This document shows positions 1 to 5,545 of a stretch of 5,581 bases of DNA, piece by piece. How positions within the stretch are numbered: the first letter of the stretch is position 1; each line of letters starts with the position of its first letter. The notes beneath the pieces were generated by a model. That model saw only the letters and a list, made by a program, of their open reading frames with translations. It searched no databases and was not told where the DNA came from. Source of the stretch: an uncultured Clostridia bacterium (GTDB lineage Bacteria; Bacillota; Clostridia; TANB77; CAG-508); the NCBI GenBank assembly GCA_934167685.1, contig CAKPLQ010000059.1, positions 1 to 5,581 of the forward strand, read 5' to 3'. The position numbers were made by a program, and so were the translations under genes.

Positions 1-398
1 CCTTTAGCTACAATTTTTCCGTTGACAGTTGCTACAGCTTCACCAACTCCTATTGGTCCTTTTTTCTTTATAATTTTCACTTCTAATTTTAGCACATCTC
101 CTGGGATTACTATCTTTTTAAATCTCATTTTATCTATTCCACCAAATAATGCATTCATTCCTTTATTTTCTTCCATACTTAAGATTGCTACTGCTCCTGT
201 TTGTGCTAATGCTTCTGTTATAAGAACACCTGGCATTATTGGATTTCCTGGAAAATGCCCTTGAAAATACCACTCATTTACGTTTACAGTTTTATATGCA
301 ATTGCACTTTCACCTGGAACATATTCTTCTACTTTGTCTATCATCAAAAATGGTGGTCTTTGTGGTATTATCTTTTCTATTTCTCTTATATCTAACAT
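1..398 (-). CDS. fabZ: 3-hydroxyacyl-ACP dehydratase FabZ (C-terminus cut by window edge)
   Basis: FabZ is a cytosolic hot-dog-fold enzyme that dehydrates (3R)-3-hydroxyacyl-ACP to trans-2-enoyl-ACP in fatty acid elongation. I translated this frame by hand. It opens MLDIREIEKIIPQRPPFLMI and reads 132 complete codons before leaving the window, so roughly the last ten residues of a usual 140-147-residue FabZ are missing. The family signature is clear: QGHFPGNPIMPGV around residues 46-58, with the catalytic His at 48, and the partner acidic residue Glu62 in LITEALAQ. FGGIDKMRFKK (residues 85-95) is also typical. The ATG at 396-398 follows an AAGGAG ribosome site with about 8 bases between them. 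It lies 65 bases downstream of accB in the same direction, the order seen in Streptococcus and Clostridium fab clusters, where accC usually follows. FabA is less likely because the sequence is short and accB is adjacent. Confidence 0.96.
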   Translation of the reverse strand, partial: MLDIREIEKIIPQRPPFLMIDKVEEYVPGESAIAYKTVNVNEWYFQGHFPGNPIMPGVLITEALAQTGAVAILSMEENKGMNALFGGIDKMRFKKIVIPGDVLKLEVKIIKKKGPIGVGEAVATVNGKIVAK

Positions 399-463
399 TG
401 TTTCCACTCCTTTTCTAACTTTTACGTTTTATATTTAAAAAGTGCTATATAAATATCACTCTG

Positions 464-904
464 TTATTTTACTTTAAACAATACTTCTCCATATTCAACC
501 ATATCTTCATCTTTTTTACATATTTCTATAATTTCTCCATCAAACTCTGCCTCAATTTCATTCATCAATTTCATTGCCTCAACTATACAAACTACTTGCC
601 CTTTTCTTACTTTATCTCCTATTTTTACAAATGGCTCTGCTTTAGGAGAAGAACTTGTGTAAAATGTTCCAACCATTGGTGATTTAATAACACTATAATC
701 TTCTTGCTCTATAATTTCTTTTTTACACTTTTCTCCATTGATATTTTTTATCTCTTGATTATCTTGTGATTTTATTTTTATTTCTTTATTCTGACTGTTT
801 TTTTCCATTTTTATCTTTAATCCATCAGGAAATTCAATCTCTAAATTGTCTAAATTAGAATTCCCCATGTCTTCTATAATCTTTTTTATCTCTGAATATT
901 CCAT
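464..904 (-). CDS. accB: Biotin carboxyl carrier protein of acetyl-CoA carboxylase (AccB/BCCP)
   Basis: AccB carries biotin between the carboxylase (AccC) and the carboxyltransferase (AccA/AccD) to make malonyl-CoA, the two-carbon donor for FAS II. The 146-residue protein has the standard layout. An N-terminal segment (1-35) is followed by a polar, Lys/Glu/Gln/Asn-rich linker (about 36-70) and a C-terminal biotinyl domain (about 72-146). The biotin site is EAMKLMNE, with the acceptor Lys at 112. A thumb-like SSSPKAEPF (84-92) precedes it, as in the acetyl-CoA carboxylase type. The length is normal for BCCP. The ATG at 902-904 follows AAAGGA with about 8 bases between. It sits directly downstream of a gene of opposite orientation (982-1284). 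The 77-base gap between the two starts holds the promoter of that gene but no convincing promoter for accB, only a weak TATTAT. Expression may therefore depend on transcription from fabF. Confidence 0.96.
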   Translation of the reverse strand: MEYSEIKKIIEDMGNSNLDNLEIEFPDGLKIKMEKNSQNKEIKIKSQDNQEIKNINGEKCKKEIIEQEDYSVIKSPMVGTFYTSSSPKAEPFVKIGDKVRKGQVVCIVEAMKLMNEIEAEFDGEIIEICKKDEDMVEYGEVLFKVK

Positions 905-921
905 ATTTTCAGTCCTTTCTA

Positions 922-950
922 TTTACATTTTGAATTTATTGTGCTATAAT
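922..950 (+). promoter_or_regulatory. Sigma-A-type promoter for the small plus-strand gene
   Basis: A -35 box TTTACA (922-927) is separated by exactly 17 bases from a perfect -10 box TATAAT (945-950). The -10 is preceded by TG one base away (942-943), giving an extended -10 element. Transcription would start near 956-957, leaving a leader of about 25 bases before the ATG at 982. The -35 box lies just beyond the ribosome site of the divergent accB, so polymerase bound here could interfere with minus-strand transcription entering accB. Confidence 0.82.
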
Positions 951-981
951 ATTTACATAAAACACCTAAGGAGGTTACATT

Positions 982-1284
982 ATGATTATTAACTATGAAT
1001 TTTACGCAAAAGCAGCCAATTTACGGGACAGTTATTTAAAAACAGATACCTATCCTTTAAAGCTCCAACTTTTAGCTAAGTTGGTAGCAACTGCATTTTG
1101 TTCTAAAGATTCACTTCCAATTTATGAGGAAGTAAATCTGGATTGTGCTGAGTTATCAGCAAGTTATCCAGAAATTAGGACTAATCTGGTAGATGTACTC
1201 GAGGACTTAAACTATCATGTAGTTTCTATAACTCCTCATGAACCATTTGCCTTTAGCCACATTATAATCATAAAGATTATGTAA
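982..1284 (+). CDS. Small protein of unknown function, opposed to the fab cluster
   Basis: I do not recognise this 100-residue protein and propose no function. It is likely a real gene. It starts at an ATG 7 bases after a perfect AAGGAGG (968-974), has an extended -10 promoter upstream, ends at TAA and is followed by an intrinsic terminator. No signal peptide or clear membrane segment is visible. Residues about 5-43 look largely helical and 60-76 amphipathic (ASYPEIRTNLVDVLEDLNYH). The end is a hydrophobic strand-like HIIIIKIM. There are two cysteines (40 and 54) and no nucleotide-binding or helix-turn-helix motif I can name. By eye it is less AT-rich than neighbouring genes. It sits convergent to fabF and divergent from accB, interrupting the usual fabF-accB adjacency, which suggests an insertion or a lineage-specific gene. 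It could be a small regulator, an acquired cargo gene or a remnant of a mobile element. Nothing here decides between these. Confidence 0.78.
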   Translation: MIINYEFYAKAANLRDSYLKTDTYPLKLQLLAKLVATAFCSKDSLPIYEEVNLDCAELSASYPEIRTNLVDVLEDLNYHVVSITPHEPFAFSHIIIIKIM

Positions 1285-1305
1285 TATTTACTAATCTTTA
1301 TGGTT
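1266..1305 (+). repeat. Inverted repeat spanning the stop codon of the small gene
   Basis: Bases 1266-1279 pair with 1292-1305 in a 14-bp stem that has a single G-U pair (1268 with 1303) when read as plus-strand RNA. The loop is 12 bases and contains the TAA stop at 1282-1284. The arms read CATAAAGATTA and TAATCTTTATG. No T-tract follows immediately, so it is not a terminator alone. It sits just before the true terminator hairpin and may stabilise the 3' end of the transcript. Confidence 0.6.
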
Positions 1306-1307
1306 GG

Positions 1308-1342
1308 GTAGTCATCAGAATAAAACTGATGGCTACTTTTTT
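1308..1342 (+). terminator. Rho-independent terminator of the small plus-strand gene
   Basis: GTAGTCATCAG (1308-1318) pairs with CTGATGGCTAC (1326-1336) over 11 bp, with one G-U wobble and a 7-base loop, followed by six T residues (1337-1342). Read on the minus strand, the stem is followed by CCAACC instead of a T-tract. It should therefore stop the plus-strand gene but not fabF transcripts running the other way. It ends 14 bases before the fabF stop codon. Confidence 0.88.
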
Positions 1343-1356
1343 ATACTATAAAATCT

Positions 1357-2595
1357 TTATTTCTCATATTTCTTAAAAATAATTGTTGCATTATGACCGC
1401 CAAATCCTAGAGAATTTGACATTGCATAATTTATCTTTACATTTCTTCCTTCATTAGGCACAATATCTAAATCACATTCTTCATCAGGTATTTTATAATT
1501 TATAGTTGGTGGTATAAAATCATCTTCAATCGCTTTAGCACATACAATTGCTTCGACTCCTCCCGCTGCTCCCAAAAGATGCCCTGTATTTCCTTTTGTT
1601 GAACTTATCATTACTTTTCTAGAATACTCACCAAGAGCTGTTTTTATTGCTGAAGTTTCGCAAGAATCATTTAAATGTGTAGATGTACCATGTGCATTTA
1701 TATATGTAATTTGTTCTGGCAGAATATTTGCATCCTTCATAGCTAATTTCATTGCTCTTGCTCCGCCTTCACCTTCTGGCGCTGGAGAAGTTATATGGTA
1801 ACTATCAGAAGTTGCTCCATATCCTACTAATTCAGCATAAATTTTGGCACCTCTAGCTTTGGCATGTTCTAATTCTTCAAGAATCAATATCCCTGCCCCT
1901 TCTGCCATTACAAATCCGCTTCTCTCTTTATCAAATGGTATACTGGCTCTATTTCTATCAGTAGCCAAAGTTAATGCTTTAATATTAGTAAAACCTGCAA
2001 TTCCTGTAGGTGTAACAGAAGCTTCAGTTCCTCCTGCAATGACAATATCTTGATATCCATGTTTTATCATTCTAAAGCTTTCACCAATACAATGAGTTCC
2101 ACTAGCACAAGCTGTAACCATCGAAATTGATTCACCTTTCGCTCCAATATCTATCGCAACATTTCCAGCAGCCATGTTGCTAATAGACATTGGGATATAC
2201 ATTGGAGAAACTCTATCAGGTCCTTTTTCTACAAAGCTTTTATTGTCTTTCTCAATAGTTTCAAGCCCACCAATGCCAGACCCAACAATTACTCCTACTT
2301 TAGTCATGTCTTCATTTTCTTTATTTAATCCACTGTCTTTCCATGCCTCTCTTGCTGCTACAACTGCAAATTGAGAAAATTTATCCATTCTTCTCGCTTC
2401 TCTTCTTCCAAAAATTTCATCTGGATTAAAGTCTTTCACTTCTCCTGCTAATTTAACTTTAAAACCTGTTGTATCAAAATTTTTTATTTGATTAATTCCA
2501 CATTCTCCTTTTTTTATTCCTCTCCAAAATTCATCAACACTATTTCCTATTGGAGTTATTGCTCCTAACCCTGTTATCACAACTCTTCTTTCCAT
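1357..2595 (-). CDS. fabF: 3-oxoacyl-ACP synthase II (FabF/KAS II)
   Basis: FabF condenses malonyl-ACP with a growing acyl-ACP in the elongation cycle and in many bacteria acts on longer chains. From the chosen start the protein is 412 residues, the usual length, beginning MERRVVITGLGAITPIGNSV. The thiolase-fold catalytic triad is complete: Cys163 in VTACASGTH, His302 in NAHGTSTH and His339 in KGNTGHLLGAAGG. Lys334 and the C-terminal NSLGFGGHN loop (about 394-402) are also present. The frame stays open upstream for 28 more codons, to an ATG at 2677-2679. That stretch is encoded by the palindromic repeat in the intergenic gap, and the family N-terminus aligns with MERRVVITG. The ATG at 2593-2595 also has its own AAAGGA about 7 bases away, so I place the start there. 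The gene follows fabG by 107 bases. It is convergent with the small gene at 982-1284, with no minus-strand terminator visible after its TAA stop. Confidence 0.97.
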   Translation of the reverse strand: MERRVVITGLGAITPIGNSVDEFWRGIKKGECGINQIKNFDTTGFKVKLAGEVKDFNPDEIFGRREARRMDKFSQFAVVAAREAWKDSGLNKENEDMTKVGVIVGSGIGGLETIEKDNKSFVEKGPDRVSPMYIPMSISNMAAGNVAIDIGAKGESISMVTACASGTHCIGESFRMIKHGYQDIVIAGGTEASVTPTGIAGFTNIKALTLATDRNRASIPFDKERSGFVMAEGAGILILEELEHAKARGAKIYAELVGYGATSDSYHITSPAPEGEGGARAMKLAMKDANILPEQITYINAHGTSTHLNDSCETSAIKTALGEYSRKVMISSTKGNTGHLLGAAGGVEAIVCAKAIEDDFIPPTINYKIPDEECDLDIVPNEGRNVKINYAMSNSLGFGGHNATIIFKKYEK

Positions 2596-2614
2596 CTTTT
2601 CTTCCTTTCTCCAC

Positions 2615-2702
2615 TGCACCGTTGGGACCGGTTCTCTGCCGTGCATTTTTATTTTTGCACCGTTGGGACCGGTTCTCATCGGTGCAGTTTCTCATCGGTG
2701 CA
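2615..2702. repeat. GC-rich palindromic (REP-like) repeat cluster between fabG and fabF
   Basis: Two 31-bp units lie at 2615-2645 and 2656-2686 (period 41), separated by the AT-rich ATTTTTATTT. They differ at three positions and both begin TGCACCGTTGGGACCGGTTC on the plus strand. A partial third copy (2687-2702) matches 2671-2686 at 15 of 16 bases and abuts the fabG stop codon. Each unit is palindromic at its ends: in 2656-2686, TGCACCG pairs with CGGTGCA, while the other unit has one mismatch in this stem. The core GGGACCGGTTCTC contains the palindrome ACCGGT. The block is much richer in GC than its surroundings. From memory, similar GGGAC-GGTTCT palindromes occur dispersed in many Bacillota genomes, sometimes near REP-associated (Y1/RAYT) transposases. 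I could not check this here. As mRNA it could form hairpins that affect the relative levels of fabG and fabF. Confidence 0.85.
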
Positions 2703-3443
2703 TTACATCACCATGCCACCATCAACATTTATTACTTGCCCTGTTATATATGAACTATCTTCACATCCTAGAAAATAGACCACGTTTGCTATTTCTCTAG
2801 GATTTCCCATTCTTTTAATTGGAATTTGCAAATTTATATTTTTCTTTACCTCTTCACTTAAAACACTTGTCATGTCTGTATCTATAAAACCAGGTGCAAC
2901 TGCATTTACTCTAATGTTTCGTGAAGCTACTTCTTTAGCCAAACTTTTTGTAAATCCTATTATTCCTGCTTTTGAGGCTGAATAGTTACATTGCCCAGCA
3001 TTTCCAACTACACCTACTACTGATGATAAATTAATTATATTTCCAACTTTTCTTTTCATCATATATGGTATAACCACTTTTGTTACTAAAAATGTTCCTT
3101 TTAAATTGATTTCTATAACTTTATCAAAATCTTCTTCTTTCATTCTCATTAGTAGTCCATCTCTAGTTATTCCAGCATTATTAACTAATACATCAATTCT
3201 CCCAAACTTTTCTATAGCCGTTTTCACAAGATTATCAACTTCATCAGTATCAGAAACATTTGCCTTTAAGATTAAACTTTCTACTCCCTTTTCATCAAAT
3301 TCCTTTTTTAATTCTATTACATCAGTCTTAGAAGATATATAATTTATTACAACATTGTATCCTTCTTCTGCATATTTCAGTGCTATTGCTTTTCCTATTC
3401 CTCTTGAACCACCTGTAATAAAGGCTACTTTTCTTTCTTCCAT
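2703..3443 (-). CDS. fabG: 3-oxoacyl-ACP reductase FabG
   Basis: FabG is the NADPH-dependent reductase of 3-oxoacyl-ACP in the FAS II cycle, a tetrameric cytosolic short-chain dehydrogenase. The 246-residue length matches the family. The cofactor motif TGGSRGIG is at residues 10-17 and NNAG at 88-91. The catalytic residues are Asn113, Ser141, Tyr154 and Lys158 (YSASK). The PGFIDTDM segment (184-191) and the C-terminal VDGGMVM are typical FabG features. The ATG at 3441-3443 has AAAGGA about 8 bases upstream. fabG follows fabD by 25 bases, so the two are almost certainly co-transcribed. The repeat cluster begins immediately after the TAA stop, but the C-terminus looks intact. A different short-chain dehydrogenase is unlikely given the fabD and fabF neighbours. 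Confidence 0.97.
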   Translation of the reverse strand: MEERKVAFITGGSRGIGKAIALKYAEEGYNVVINYISSKTDVIELKKEFDEKGVESLILKANVSDTDEVDNLVKTAIEKFGRIDVLVNNAGITRDGLLMRMKEEDFDKVIEINLKGTFLVTKVVIPYMMKRKVGNIINLSSVVGVVGNAGQCNYSASKAGIIGFTKSLAKEVASRNIRVNAVAPGFIDTDMTSVLSEEVKKNINLQIPIKRMGNPREIANVVYFLGCEDSSYITGQVINVDGGMVM

Positions 3444-3460
3444 ATTCTTATTCCTTTCTA

Positions 3461-3493
3461 TTCATCACTCAAATCATCACTTCATCACTCAAA
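3461..3493. repeat. 20-bp tandem duplication at the fabD 3' end
   Basis: TTCATCACTCAAA occurs at 3461-3473 and again at 3481-3493, a period of 20 bases. The copies cover the last codons and stop of fabD and the start of the gap to fabG. Without one unit, fabD would end LSDE followed by TAG; with it the protein ends LSDEVMI followed by TGA. The shorter motif TCATCAC also recurs inside the unit, which could have promoted slippage. Confidence 0.75.
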
Positions 3494-4410
3494 AATTTTT
3501 CTAATGATTCACAATTATTGATATTTAATAACTTTGCTTCTGGATAATCTTTTTTAACAAATCCTGTAAGTGTTTTTCCTGGTCCAATTTCTATAAATCT
3601 ATCCACACCATATTCTCTCATGACGTCAATTGCCTTATCAAATCTTACTGGACTAATTATGTGTTTCGCTAGTATCTCTTTTAATTCATCTTCTTGTGAA
3701 TACATTTTTCCATCGAGATTCTTAATTACCTTTATTTCTTTTCCCTCATGAAATTCAATTTTTTCTAATTCTTTATAAAATAATCTACTTGCCTCTTCTA
3801 ACTTTTGCGTATGAAATGGTCCACTTGTTTTTAATTTTATAACTCTTTTAGCTCCAGCCTCTTTTAATCTTTCTATTGCTATATCTATAGCCTCACTTGT
3901 TCCTGATATAGCTGTTTGAGTAGTACAATTATAATTTGCAGGAACTACAAATTTTCCTTTTAAACTAATTTCAGCACAAATTTCTTCTATTTTTTTTGGA
4001 TTTAAGCCGATTACAGCTGCCATAGCATATTCTCCTTCTGGCAAGTAATTTTCCATATAATATCCCCTTTTTTGAATCAACCTAATTCCATCTTCTACTG
4101 AAATATATCCACCATATATTAATGCTGTATATTCTCCTAAACTCAATCCTACTGCGATATCAGCCTTTATTCCTCTAGCTTTTAATATTTCTAAGGTTGC
4201 TAGGCTTGTTGTTAATATTGCTAGCTGTGCATTTTCTGTTCTTATTAATTCTGCTTCTGGACCATCAAAACAGATTTTTTTTATATCTTTTCCTGTAATT
4301 TCTTCTACTTTTTTATATATTTTCTTTGCTTCATCATATTTTTCATAAATATCTTTTCCCATTCCCACTGATTGCGCCCCTTGGCCTGGAAATAAAAATG
4401 CAGTTTTCAT
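3469..4410 (-). CDS. fabD: Malonyl-CoA:ACP transacylase FabD
   Basis: FabD moves the malonyl group from CoA to the phosphopantetheine arm of ACP, making the extender unit for FabH and FabF. The 313-residue protein shows the expected oxyanion motif FPGQGAQ (residues 7-13), the nucleophile Ser90 in GLSLGEY, Arg115 in IQKRGYY, and His200 in SGPFHT. The common GHSLGE motif has Leu instead of His before the nucleophile. His250 (KHIISPVRF) stands where Escherichia coli FabD has Gln250. Near the end, FIEIGPGKTLTG is typical. The ATG at 4408-4410 has AAGGAGG only about 4 bases away. The last three residues arise from a 20-bp duplication, but the core fold should be unaffected. It follows fabH by 83 bases. 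In Streptococcus-type clusters acpP and fabK lie in this position, and they are absent here. Confidence 0.96.
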   Translation of the reverse strand: MKTAFLFPGQGAQSVGMGKDIYEKYDEAKKIYKKVEEITGKDIKKICFDGPEAELIRTENAQLAILTTSLATLEILKARGIKADIAVGLSLGEYTALIYGGYISVEDGIRLIQKRGYYMENYLPEGEYAMAAVIGLNPKKIEEICAEISLKGKFVVPANYNCTTQTAISGTSEAIDIAIERLKEAGAKRVIKLKTSGPFHTQKLEEASRLFYKELEKIEFHEGKEIKVIKNLDGKMYSQEDELKEILAKHIISPVRFDKAIDVMREYGVDRFIEIGPGKTLTGFVKKDYPEAKLLNINNCESLEKFLSDEVMI

Positions 4411-4432
4411 ATTTCCTCCTTCTATATTTTTC

Positions 4433-4447
4433 TGTATAATTTATACA
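4433..4447. promoter_or_regulatory. Short perfect palindrome in the fabH-fabD gap
   Basis: TGTATAA and TTATACA form 7-bp arms around a single base, 23 bases upstream of the fabD ATG. Read on the minus strand it contains the -10-like TATAAA, but no acceptable -35 is found 16-18 bases upstream. It may be a small operator, a weak internal promoter element or chance in AT-rich sequence. The rest of the 83-base gap (4411-4493) holds the fabD ribosome site and no ORF. Confidence 0.3.
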
Positions 4448-4493
4448 CCCACTGCAATTTATTTTCTATTAGTATGACTGGTCGAAACAAACT

Positions 4494-5408
4494 TTAAATC
4501 TGCATATATATGCTTGCTGTGTTGAGCCCAGCGCCATAGCCTAGCAAGATAATTTTATCTCTTGCTTTTAACAATCCCTTTTCTTGCATTTCATCTAATG
4601 CAATTGGAATGCTTGCACAAAATGTATTTCCTATTTTATCTATATTAGTAAAAACCATTTTTCTTTCAAGTCCTAATCTTTCTGCTATTGCCATCATTAT
4701 TTTTAGATTTGATTGATGCGGAATTATATACTTTATATCTTCAATCCTTAAATTATTTTCTTCTAATAATTTTCTAATATTTTTTACTGTTTCTGTAACC
4801 GCATATTTGTAAACTGCCAAACCATCCATATTGATTTTTGAATTTATAGTGCAGGTTAAAATATTTTTATTGTCTGGTATTGCTTCTATATTTGAACAAT
4901 ATTCGTTACTTGAATTTTCATATAATGTCGCCCCAGCTCCGTCCCCAAAAATTATTGCAGTTCCAAGATTTTCTGGGTCTGTAAATTGTGATAAACTATC
5001 AGCTCCTATAACTACTGCTTTTTTTACCTTTCCACTATCCATATACATTTTTGCTATATCTACCGCATTTACATATCCACCACATCCAGCTAATATATCT
5101 AAACAAATACACTTCGATATATCAAGTTTTTTCTGCACATAATTTGATATGCCAGGCATTAGCCTATTAGTACTTGTTGTTGCTACTATAATTAAATCTA
5201 TTTCTTGTAGATTTATTTTTGCTTTATTTATTAATCTTTGCGTAGCCTTTAGTGCCATTTCTTCTAAAGTTTCATCTGCAACAAAATATCTTTTCTTTAT
5301 CCCTGTTCTTTTTTCTATAAAATTCTCATCTATCCCTAACCCCTGTGCCAATTTTTTATTATCAATCTCTCTTTTAGGTAGATAACTACTACTTGCTATT
5401 AATTTCAT
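4494..5408 (-). CDS. fabH: 3-oxoacyl-ACP synthase III (FabH/KAS III)
   Basis: FabH starts fatty acid synthesis by condensing an acyl-CoA primer with malonyl-ACP, and its primer choice sets straight or branched chain ends. The 304-residue protein has the complete triad: Cys109 in DILAGCGGYVNA, His231 in IIPHQSNLKI and Asn261 in IGNTFCASIP. The motifs EKRTGIKKRY (32-41), IFGDGAGA (153-160) and KINMDGLAVYKYAV (191-204) are characteristic. It is shorter than the usual 310-330 residues. The loss falls mostly in the variable stretch between GDGAGA and MDG (about 160-193). The usual AACSG context of the cysteine is AGCGG here. The ATG at 5406-5408 follows AAAGGA with about 9 bases between, and a good promoter lies just upstream, so fabH is probably the first gene of the operon. 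A KAS III-like enzyme with other specificity is possible, but the position before fabD favours FabH. Confidence 0.94.
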   Translation of the reverse strand: MKLIASSSYLPKREIDNKKLAQGLGIDENFIEKRTGIKKRYFVADETLEEMALKATQRLINKAKINLQEIDLIIVATTSTNRLMPGISNYVQKKLDISKCICLDILAGCGGYVNAVDIAKMYMDSGKVKKAVVIGADSLSQFTDPENLGTAIIFGDGAGATLYENSSNEYCSNIEAIPDNKNILTCTINSKINMDGLAVYKYAVTETVKNIRKLLEENNLRIEDIKYIIPHQSNLKIMMAIAERLGLERKMVFTNIDKIGNTFCASIPIALDEMQEKGLLKARDKIILLGYGAGLNTASIYMQI

Positions 5409-5436
5409 ATTAATTTTTCCTTTTCATTTTTTTCGT

Positions 5437-5464
5437 ATTATACCATTGTTTTATTTTTTTGCAA
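5437..5464 (-). promoter_or_regulatory. Promoter of the fabH operon (extended -10)
   Basis: On the minus strand, a perfect TATAAT (plus coordinates 5437-5442) is preceded by TGG, forming an extended -10 (TGGTATAAT). A modest -35, TTGCAA (5459-5464, 4 of 6 consensus bases), lies 16 bases upstream. Transcription would begin near 5430, giving a leader of about 20 bases with the fabH ribosome site. This is the best minus-strand promoter in the window and probably drives fabH-fabD-fabG-fabF. Confidence 0.75.
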
Positions 5465-5514
5465 TTACTGTAACACTTAGTCAGTTTTGAAATTTCTTGT
5501 TTTTTTCTGTCAAT

Positions 5515-5528
5515 CATTTTTGAAAATG
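5515..5528. promoter_or_regulatory. Near-palindrome upstream of the fabH promoter
   Basis: CATTTTTGAAAATG has 6-bp arms (CATTTT and AAAATG) around a TG centre and lies about 85-98 bases upstream of the predicted fabH start of transcription. It resembles an operator in form only. It does not fit the FapR (TTAGTACC) or FabT (TTTGA-N-TCAAA) sites as I remember them. In AT-rich DNA such a palindrome could be chance. Confidence 0.25.
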
Positions 5529-5545
5529 TCTTAAAAAATTTTATT

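Noticed and set aside
22..264. 80-codon plus-strand ORF opposite fabZ
   Set aside because: It is antisense to a clear FabZ frame, of low-complexity composition, with no ribosome site.
441..460. Inverted repeat AGTG...CACT in the accB-fabZ gap as a terminator
   Set aside because: Only 4 bp plus 3 bp after a mismatch, no T-tract after it, and accB and fabZ are expected to be co-transcribed.
2596..2679. 28-residue N-terminal extension of FabF starting at an ATG at 2677-2679
   Set aside because: It is encoded by the palindromic repeat and has no family match. The ATG at 2595 has a proper ribosome site and the standard FabF N-terminus.
2615..2702. CRISPR array
   Set aside because: Only two units plus a partial one, the spacer is a 10-base AT-rich string, and no cas genes are present; the units are palindromic elements.
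2550..2753. 67-codon plus-strand ORF across the repeat and gene ends
   Set aside because: It overlaps fabF, the repeat and fabG on the opposite strand and shows no protein-like features.
4831..5385. Two plus-strand ORFs opposite fabH (4831-5142 and 5149-5385)
   Set aside because: Shadows of the FabH frame, with no ribosome sites and no recognisable domains.
5485..5513. Second fabH promoter using a perfect minus-strand TTGACA at 5508-5513
   Set aside because: At 16-18 bases spacing the -10 positions read TTCAAA, TCAAAA or CAAAAC, which are not usable -10 boxes.
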